NCBI GenBank assembly: GCA_021414305.1
Contig: JAIOOS010000023.1
Location: 99,188-163,187 of the forward strand
From: Burkholderiales bacterium
Lineage (GTDB): Bacteria > Pseudomonadota > Gammaproteobacteria > Burkholderiales > Burkholderiaceae_C
DNA length: 64,000 bases
Direction: 5' to 3'
Shown here in pieces: positions 58,342-64,000 of the stretch. How positions within the stretch are numbered: the first letter of the stretch is position 1; each line of letters starts with the position of its first letter. Under the pieces are notes generated by a model. It was not told where the DNA came from. It worked only from the letters and a program-made list of their open reading frames with translations, and made no database searches. A program made the translations under genes and the position numbers.

Positions 58342-58442
58342 ATCGACCGCTTGTCGCGGGTCCCTGTCGTTGTCTGTCCGCAACATCGGCGTGCAGAAGA
58401 CTCGGAACCGCGCTCTCCGCGAATGTCAGCCAATGCATGAGC

Positions 58443-58471
58443 TTGCTACCGTATCTCGCTGATGTTATGGT
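58443..58471 (+). promoter_or_regulatory. candidate sigma-70 promoter for fimV
   Basis: TTGCTA (58443-58448), 17-bp spacer, TATGGT (58466-58471), about 95 bp before the fimV start. It lies in the 231-bp gap between asd and fimV, in which I see no gene. Both hexamers match consensus at four of six positions. Confidence 0.4.
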
Positions 58472-58572
58472 CTTTTCCGTCTTTCGACCTGCCGTTTCTG
58501 AGGTCGCATGAAGGGCGCATCGAGAGCAGGGAAGCTCGGTTGCGAGCCCGCCAATTCCATTCGGGAGACGCC

Positions 58573-61257
58573 TTGAAAAGAAAACTGAAGTTCTCGGGGC
58601 GATTCGCGCTGACGAGCGTTGCCGCAGCGATGCTCGCGCTGGCCTCTCCCTGGGCCTCGGCTCTGGGCCTCGGCCGCCTGAGCGTGCAGTCCGCGCTTGG
58701 CGAGGCCATGCAGGCGGAGATCGAAGTCACCAGCATGACGGCCGAGGAGCAGGCCAACCTGCGCATCCGCGTCGCGCCGCCCGAGGCGTACCGCGCCGCC
58801 AACGTCGACTACAACCCGGTTCTTCCCACCACCCGCGCGACGCTGCAGAAGCGCTCCGACGGGCGTCTCTACGTTCGCCTGGTGAGCGACCGCGGCGTGC
58901 AGGAGCCGTTCGTCGACGTGATCCTCGAGATTTCCTGGGCCACCGGCCGCCTGGTCCGCGAATACACACTGCTGTTCGATCCGCCGGCTGCCCAGCGCGC
59001 GCCCGCCACCCAGGCGCAGAGCGGAACGACGACCGCGCCGGTGATTTCTGCCGCGCCGCCGGCCGTCACGCCCTTGCCTCCGACCACTTCTCCCTCGCCC
59101 GCCGCCCTGGCGCGCGAGCAACGCGAAGCGCAGCGCGAAGCCGCCCGCCAGGCCGAGCGCGAGCGTCGCGAAGCCGCCAAGGCCGCCGCCCCCTCCCGCC
59201 CGAAGGACGAGTCGAGCCAGCCTGCGCGCGCCGCCGGCGCTGGCGCCGGTGTCGACGAGTACCGGGTCCAGTCGGGCGACACGCTGTCGAAGATCGCCGG
59301 CCGCACCCAGCGCCCCGGCGTCTCGCTCGACCAGATGCTGGTGGCGCTGTTCCGCGCCAACCCGAGCGCCTTCGCCGGCGACAACATGAACCGCCTGAAG
59401 GCCGGCGTCGTCCTCTCGGTGCCTTCGGCGGAGGCAGCCCAGGCGGTCGGCACCGCCGACGCGCGCAAGACGATCGTCGCGCAGAGCGCCGACTTCGGCG
59501 CCTACCGGCAAAAGCTCGCCGGCTCGACGCTCGTGCCCAAGGCCGAGCCGAGCACCCGCCAGGCGACGGGCAAGGTCCAGGCCACGGTCGAAGACAAGAA
59601 GACCGCTGCCGCGCCGACGCCCGACAAGCTGACATTGAGCAAGGGCAGCGCCGCGGCCAAGCCGGGCAGCGCCGAGGACAAGCTCGCGAAGGAAAAGGAA
59701 CGGCAGGCCGCCGAAGCGCGTGTCGCCGAGCTCAACAAGAACCTGGCCGATCTGAAGAAGATCCAGGGCGGCGCGACCGCGCCCCCGGCCGCTGCGCCCG
59801 CGGCGCCGCCGGCCGTGGCGCCGGCGGCATCAGTGGCGCGTCCGGCTACCGCGCCTGCTCCGGCGCCTGCGCCCGCACCTGCTCCCGCGCCGGCCCCTGC
59901 GCCGGCACCGGTCGTGGTGGCCGCCGCACCGCCTCCGGCTGCGACGCCGATTCCGGTGCCTGCCTCCGCGCCTGCCCCGGCGGCCCCGGCGTCGGTCTCG
60001 GCCGCCATCGGCACCACGCCGCCCGGCATGTCGTCGTCGGCGGCGGCGGTCGCCGCCGCGTCCGGCATCGCCCGGCCGCCGGCCAGCGCCGTCGCCGCGG
60101 CCTCGCGCCCCGCCGCGCGTCCGATTCCCAAGCCCGCGCCCGTCGAGCCCAGTTTCCTCGACACGCTGATGGCGAACCCGCTCTACGCCGTCGGCGGGCT
60201 GCTGGCCGTGGCGCTTGCCGGCTTCGGCCTCTACCGCTTCTCGCAGCGCTCGAAGAAGGACAGCGGCGAGACCTCGTTCCTCGAGAGCCGCCTGCAGCCC
60301 GATTCGTTCTTCGGCGCCAGCGGCGGCCAGCGCATCGACACGCGCGATGCCGGCGGCAGCTCGTCGTCGATGACCTATTCGCTGTCGCAGCTCGACGCGA
60401 TCGGCGACGTCGACCCGGTCGCCGAGGCCGACGTGTACCTGGCCTACGGCCGCGACCTGCAGGCCGAGGAAATCCTGAAGGAGGCGATGCGCAGCAATCC
60501 GGAGCGCCTCGCGATCCGCAGCAAGCTGCTCGAGGTCTACGCCAAGCGGCGCGACATCAAGGGCTTCGAACTGCTCGCCACGCAGCTCTTCGCGCTGACC
60601 CGCGGCGAGGGCGAGGAGTGGACCAAGGCCCAGGATCTCGGCTCGCAGATCGACCCCGAGAACCCGCTCTACCAGGCCGGCGGCGCGCCGGAGCGGACGA
60701 GCGAAGGCGCCACCATCGTCGAGCCGCTCGGCGCCAGCACGCTGCCGCAGTCGATCATTCCGGTGCCTTCCGCCTATGGCAGCTCCGTCGGCGCCGATTC
60801 GGCCCTGCAGGACAGCCAGATCGGCGACCTCGACCTCGATCTCGACAACCCCGACGTGGGCGTGCCCTCGCAGCCGGCGGCGTTCGACGCGACCGAGTCG
60901 ATCCCCCCGCGCACCGGCATGGGCTACCAGCCGTCGACGCAGAAGATGCCGCTCACCTCGAACGAGCCGATCACATCGGGGCCCGACAGCCGCGACACGC
61001 CGCTCAACTTCGACCTCTCGGGCATCTCCCTGGACCTCGACAAGCCGGAGCACGACACCGCGCGCGGCGGTATCGACCTGCCGTTCGTCGAGGACGACAG
61101 CAAGTCCGATCCGCTCTCGCGCAAGCTCGAGCTGGCCGAGGAGTTCCAGCGCATCGGCGACAAGGACGGCGCCCGCGACCTGCTTCGCGAGGTTCTCGCC
61201 ACCGCCAGCGGCGCGGCGAAGACCAAGGCGCAGGGGATGCTCGACGACCTGAGCTAG
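58573..61257 (+). CDS. fimV: FimV-like LysM-domain polar/pilus assembly protein
   Basis: 894 residues from a TTG at 58573, preceded by CGGGAG 5 bases upstream; the start then reads LKRKLKFSGRFALTSVAA, a normal signal peptide. Domains: FimV N-terminal domain (ALGLGRLSVQSALGEAMQAE, about 30-140), LysM (EYRVQSGDTLSKIAG, about 233-290) for peptidoglycan, a Pro/Ala low-complexity stretch (about 400-520), one transmembrane helix (AVGGLLAVALAGFGLYRF, about 537-554) and a cytoplasmic FimV C-terminal domain (RKLELAEEFQRIGDKDGARD near the end). In Pseudomonas FimV supports type IV pili and twitching. Upstream ATG at 58462 would add 37 non-signal residues. Confidence 0.88.
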   Translation: MKRKLKFSGRFALTSVAAAMLALASPWASALGLGRLSVQSALGEAMQAEIEVTSMTAEEQANLRIRVAPPEAYRAANVDYNPVLPTTRATLQKRSDGRLYVRLVSDRGVQEPFVDVILEISWATGRLVREYTLLFDPPAAQRAPATQAQSGTTTAPVISAAPPAVTPLPPTTSPSPAALAREQREAQREAARQAERERREAAKAAAPSRPKDESSQPARAAGAGAGVDEYRVQSGDTLSKIAGRTQRPGVSLDQMLVALFRANPSAFAGDNMNRLKAGVVLSVPSAEAAQAVGTADARKTIVAQSADFGAYRQKLAGSTLVPKAEPSTRQATGKVQATVEDKKTAAAPTPDKLTLSKGSAAAKPGSAEDKLAKEKERQAAEARVAELNKNLADLKKIQGGATAPPAAAPAAPPAVAPAASVARPATAPAPAPAPAPAPAPAPAPAPVVVAAAPPPAATPIPVPASAPAPAAPASVSAAIGTTPPGMSSSAAAVAAASGIARPPASAVAAASRPAARPIPKPAPVEPSFLDTLMANPLYAVGGLLAVALAGFGLYRFSQRSKKDSGETSFLESRLQPDSFFGASGGQRIDTRDAGGSSSSMTYSLSQLDAIGDVDPVAEADVYLAYGRDLQAEEILKEAMRSNPERLAIRSKLLEVYAKRRDIKGFELLATQLFALTRGEGEEWTKAQDLGSQIDPENPLYQAGGAPERTSEGATIVEPLGASTLPQSIIPVPSAYGSSVGADSALQDSQIGDLDLDLDNPDVGVPSQPAAFDATESIPPRTGMGYQPSTQKMPLTSNEPITSGPDSRDTPLNFDLSGISLDLDKPEHDTARGGIDLPFVEDDSKSDPLSRKLELAEEFQRIGDKDGARDLLREVLATASGAAKTKAQGMLDDLS

Positions 61258-61296
61258 GGCGGGCGCCCGCCGGCGCTCGCGTCTTCAGGACCCTTC

Positions 61297-62079
61297 GTGC
61301 GAGTCGCGCTCGGCATCGCCTATCGCGGCGCCGCGTACCACGGCTGGCAGAGCCAGCCCGGCGGCCAGACCGTCCAGGACCAGGTCGAGCGTGCCCTGGC
61401 GTCGTTCGCCGATCGGCCGGTCAGCACCGTCTCCGCGGGGCGTACCGACGCCGGGGTGCATGCGCTCAACCAGGTCGTCCACTTCGACACCCTCGCCGAG
61501 CGCGCCGAGGAGGCGTGGGTGCGCGGCAGCAACCGCTACCTGCCCGGCGACATCGCGATCCAGTGGTGCCGCTTCGTTCCCGACAGCTTTCACTCGCGGG
61601 CGAACGCGATCGGCCGGCGCTATGCCTACGTGCTGCTCGAGTCGCGGGTGCGGCCGGCGCTCGAGGCCGGGCACGTCGGCTGGACCTTTCGCCGCCTCGA
61701 TGGCGAAGCGATGCGCGAAGCCGCGCAGGCGCTGATCGGCACCCACGACTTCAGCGCCTTTCGCTCCGCCGAGTGCCAGTCGCCGTCGCCGGTGAAGACC
61801 CTGCGCTCGCTGGCGATAGAGCGCCGCGGCGACTACTGGCGCCTCGACTTCGAGGCCGACGCGTTCCTCCATCACATGATCCGCAACGTCATGGGTGCCC
61901 TTGTCGCCGTCGGCAGCGGCGGGCGCGATCCGGCCTGGCTGGCCGAGGTGCTCGCGCGCCGCGACCGGTCGCTCTCGGCCGCGACCTTCGCGCCGGACGG
62001 TCTCTACTTCCTCGGCCCGTACTACGATGCCGTCCATGCGATTCCCGAACGGACGCCGGCCATGTCGTGGATCCCCTGA
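61297..62079 (+). CDS. truA: tRNA pseudouridine(38-40) synthase TruA
   Basis: 260 residues from GTG at 61297 (TCAGGA upstream). The catalytic aspartate is in SAGRTDAGVHALNQV; other features: VALGIAYRGAAYHGWQSQPG and HDFSAFRSAECQSPSPVKT, and DFEADAFLHHMIRNVMG. Modifies the tRNA anticodon stem-loop. Lies between fimV and trpF as in related genomes. Confidence 0.94.
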   Translation: MRVALGIAYRGAAYHGWQSQPGGQTVQDQVERALASFADRPVSTVSAGRTDAGVHALNQVVHFDTLAERAEEAWVRGSNRYLPGDIAIQWCRFVPDSFHSRANAIGRRYAYVLLESRVRPALEAGHVGWTFRRLDGEAMREAAQALIGTHDFSAFRSAECQSPSPVKTLRSLAIERRGDYWRLDFEADAFLHHMIRNVMGALVAVGSGGRDPAWLAEVLARRDRSLSAATFAPDGLYFLGPYYDAVHAIPERTPAMSWIP

Positions 62080-62106
62080 GGTCGCGCCCGGGCGCGGCGT
62101 GCCGGG

Positions 62107-62754
62107 ATGAGCGCGCGCACCCGGATCAAGATCTGCGGGGTCTCGCGACCTGAAGACGTGGCGGCGGCGGTCGACGCCGGCGCCGATGCGATCGGCCTCG
62201 TGTTCCACCCCGGCAGCCCGCGCCACGTGACGCTCACCCAGGCCACGGCGCTGGCGCTGGCGCTGCCGCCCTACGTCACGCCGGTGGGCCTGTTCGTCAA
62301 CGCCGACGCCGCGAAACTCGCCGCCGCCGTGGCCGCGATCCCGACGCTGGTCCTGCAATTCCACGGCGACGAAACGCCGGCGCAATGCGCCGCCGCCGGC
62401 CGGCCTTTCCTGAAGGCGGCGCGGATGGCGCCGGGCCTCGATTTGCTAAACTTCTCCCGCCGTTTCAGCGGGGCCCAGGGCCTCCTTCTCGACGCCCATG
62501 TCGAGGCGTTCGGCGGCAGCGGAAAGGTCTTCGATTGGTCGCTCGTTCCTCGCGGCGTTCCCCATCGGCTCGTTTTGTCTGGTGGGTTGCATGCCGGAAA
62601 TGTCGGCTCCGGCATCCGGGAGATTCGGCCCTGGGCCGTTGACGTTTCCTCCGGCGTGGAATCGACGCGCGGCGTGAAGGACGCCGCGGCGATCCATGCC
62701 TTCTGCGATGCCGTGCGCGAGGCCGATCTGCGGATCGAAGCCTCCGTCTCCTGA
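62107..62754 (+). CDS. trpF: phosphoribosylanthranilate isomerase TrpF
   Basis: 215 residues. [20 protein letters not shown] carries the catalytic cysteine, [17 protein letters not shown], and the aspartate in [16 protein letters not shown]. Performs the Amadori rearrangement in tryptophan synthesis. trpB begins 10 bases after the stop. From about 62570 the base composition becomes visibly less GC-biased. Confidence 0.94.
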   Translation: MSARTRIKICGVSRPEDVAAAVDAGADAIGLVFHPGSPRHVTLTQATALALALPPYVTPVGLFVNADAAKLAAAVAAIPTLVLQFHGDETPAQCAAAGRPFLKAARMAPGLDLLNFSRRFSGAQGLLLDAHVEAFGGSGKVFDWSLVPRGVPHRLVLSGGLHAGNVGSGIREIRPWAVDVSSGVESTRGVKDAAAIHAFCDAVREADLRIEASVS

Positions 62755-62764
62755 AGAACATCCC

Positions 62765-63939
62765 ATGCTCGACTATCACCAGCCCGACGCCACCGGGCAT
62801 TTCGGCCGCTACGGCGGCAGCTTCGTCGCCGAGACCCTGGTCCATGCGCTCGACGAGCTCAAGGCCTGCTACGCCGAGGCGCGGCGCGACCTGGCGTTCG
62901 ACGCCGAGTTCCGCTACGAGCTCGCCCACTACGTCGGCCGGCCGAGCCCGATCTACCACGCGGCGCGGCTTTCGCGCGAGGTGGGCGGGGCGCAGATACA
63001 TCTCAAGCGCGAAGACCTCAACCACACCGGCGCGCACAAGATCAATAACTGCATCGGCCAGGCTTTGCTGGCCCGGCGCATGGCCAAGCCGCGCGTCATT
63101 GCCGAGACCGGCGCGGGCCAGCATGGGGTGGCGACCGCGACCGTGGCGGCCCGCTACGGCATGGAATGCGTCGTGTACATGGGCAGCGAGGATATCCAGC
63201 GCCAGGCTGCCAACGTCTATCGCATGAAACTGCTCGGCGCGACGGTCGTGCCTGTGAACAGCGGGTCGAGAACCCTCAAGGACGCGCTCAACGAAGCGAT
63301 GCGCGACTGGGTCACCAATGTCGGCAACACCTTTTATATCATCGGCACCGTCGCCGGGCCCCATCCCTATCCGATGATGGTGCGCGATTTCCAGGTGGTG
63401 ATTGGCGAGGAATGCAAGCTGCAGATGCCCGAGTTGGCCGGCCGCCAACCCGATGCGGTGATTGCCTGCGTTGGCGGCGGCTCGAACGCGATGGGAATCT
63501 TCCATCCGTACATTCCGCTGCCCGGAGTCCGGCTGATCGGGGTCGAAGCCACGCGGCGCCGCTCACGGCCAACAGCCCGGTCGGCGTGCTGCACGGCAAC
63601 CGCACCTATCTGATGCAGGATGCCGACGGGCAGATCATCGAGACGCATTCGATCTCCGCCGGCCTCGACTATCCGGGCGTCGGCCCGGAGCACGCCTGGC
63701 TCAAGGATAGCGGCCGCGCCGAATACGTGGCGGTGACCGACGACGAGGCGCTGGCGGCCTTTCACGCACTGTGCCGTTATGAAGGCATCATTCCGGCGCT
63801 GGAATCCAGCCACGCCCTGGCGTATGCGGCGAAGATCGCCCCGACCCTCGCCAGCGACAAGTTGCTGTTGGTGAATCTTTCCGGACGCGGCGACAAGGAC
63901 ATGCACACCGTTGCCGACAAATCCGGCATCCAGTTCTGA
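62765..63939 (+). pseudogene. trpB: tryptophan synthase beta chain TrpB, internal deletion and frameshift
   Basis: First part (62765-63550, 262 codons) is normal: [16 protein letters not shown], the PLP lysine in [41 protein letters not shown] and LIGVEA. At 63551 the frame shifts: the true continuation [20 protein letters not shown] starts at 63553 in the next frame and runs to a normal end at 63939 (128 codons). The joint lacks about ten residues that the family has here (the Gly-rich GxxTGxH loop), so about 28-31 bases appear deleted. As written the protein ends early with an RRRSRPTAR tail. It may be a real mutation or an assembly fault near a contig end. Confidence 0.85.
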
Positions 63940-63940
63940 C

Positions 63941-63992
63941 ATGTCGCGGATCAAAGCCAGATTGTTATGTTTGTATGAGCTTGGTGTATTGT
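63941..63992 (+). pseudogene. trpA: trpA start fragment followed by unrelated AT-rich sequence
   Basis: An ATG one base after the trpB stop reads MSRIKAR, the usual first residues of TrpA. From about 63962 the sequence turns AT-rich (TTGTTATGTTTGTATGAG), diverges from any TrpA pattern and stops after 17 codons. A chimeric or low-quality contig end is the simplest explanation; an insertion into trpA is the alternative. Confidence 0.5.
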
Positions 63993-64000
63993 AAGTGTTT

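Overview
The window is high-GC DNA (G/C-dominated third codon positions) with tightly packed genes, many 4-bp start/stop overlaps and no intergenic gap over about 300 bases. Gene content and order point to a betaproteobacterium, most likely Burkholderiales: the runs mdh / sdhC-sdhD-sdhA-sdhB-sdhE-gltA and leuC-leuD-leuB-asd-fimV-truA-trpF-trpB are the arrangement I know from that group. No rRNA, tRNA, CRISPR array, phage or recognisable transposase gene was seen. The right end looks like the end of an assembled contig.

Layout. 1-3.7 kb: a thiolase, a glyoxalase-fold protein, a DoxX membrane protein and a metallo-beta-lactamase-fold hydrolase. 3.8-9.9 kb: a complete branched-chain-amino-acid-type ABC importer (binding protein, two permeases, two ATPases) ending in an acyl-CoA ligase; with the thiolase this suggests uptake and CoA activation of an organic acid. 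10-12.7 kb: stress and signalling genes (DksA/TraR zinc finger, DUF6629 membrane protein, UspA, PAS-GGDEF diguanylate cyclase). 12.7-16.2 kb, minus strand: a little-known group with a gingipain/caspase-fold (C25-like) peptidase, three small proteins and an unrecognised 323-residue protein. 16.4-17.5 kb: a small membrane protein, a cytosine-deaminase-type enzyme and a cyclic-nucleotide-binding protein.

17.6-24.4 kb: a urease operon, ureD-A-B-C-E-F-G, read on the minus strand. It has three oddities: a Fic-domain gene between ureC and ureE, a loss of reading frame in the histidine tail of ureE that joins it to ureF, and a long inverted repeat between ureB and ureC. 24.4-28.5 kb: mixed housekeeping genes (YdcF-like, cupin, pdxH, MobA-like nucleotidyltransferase, ChaC-like, OmpA-like). 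28.5-31 kb: edd-eda, the two specific enzymes of the Entner-Doudoroff pathway. 31-34.3 kb: an SbtA-type bicarbonate transporter with a divergent LysR regulator and a DUF3422 gene. 34.3-39.2 kb: gloA, a thioesterase, a MarR-MFS pair sharing a palindromic promoter/operator, a dehydrogenase-hydrolase pair and a small lipoprotein.

39.3-51.9 kb: mainly the citric acid cycle (acnA, a CitE-like lyase, mdh, sdhCDAB, sdhE, gltA), with serC and a VapBC toxin-antitoxin pair. 52.0-53.9 kb: a secreted zinc-peptidase-like protein and a small exported partner, placed between gltA and leuC and followed by a strong terminator. 54-64 kb: leucine synthesis, asd, fimV, truA and the start of a trp cluster. trpB carries an internal deletion with frameshift, and the sequence after the first codons of trpA turns into AT-rich sequence with no trpA similarity, so the last few hundred bases should be treated with caution.
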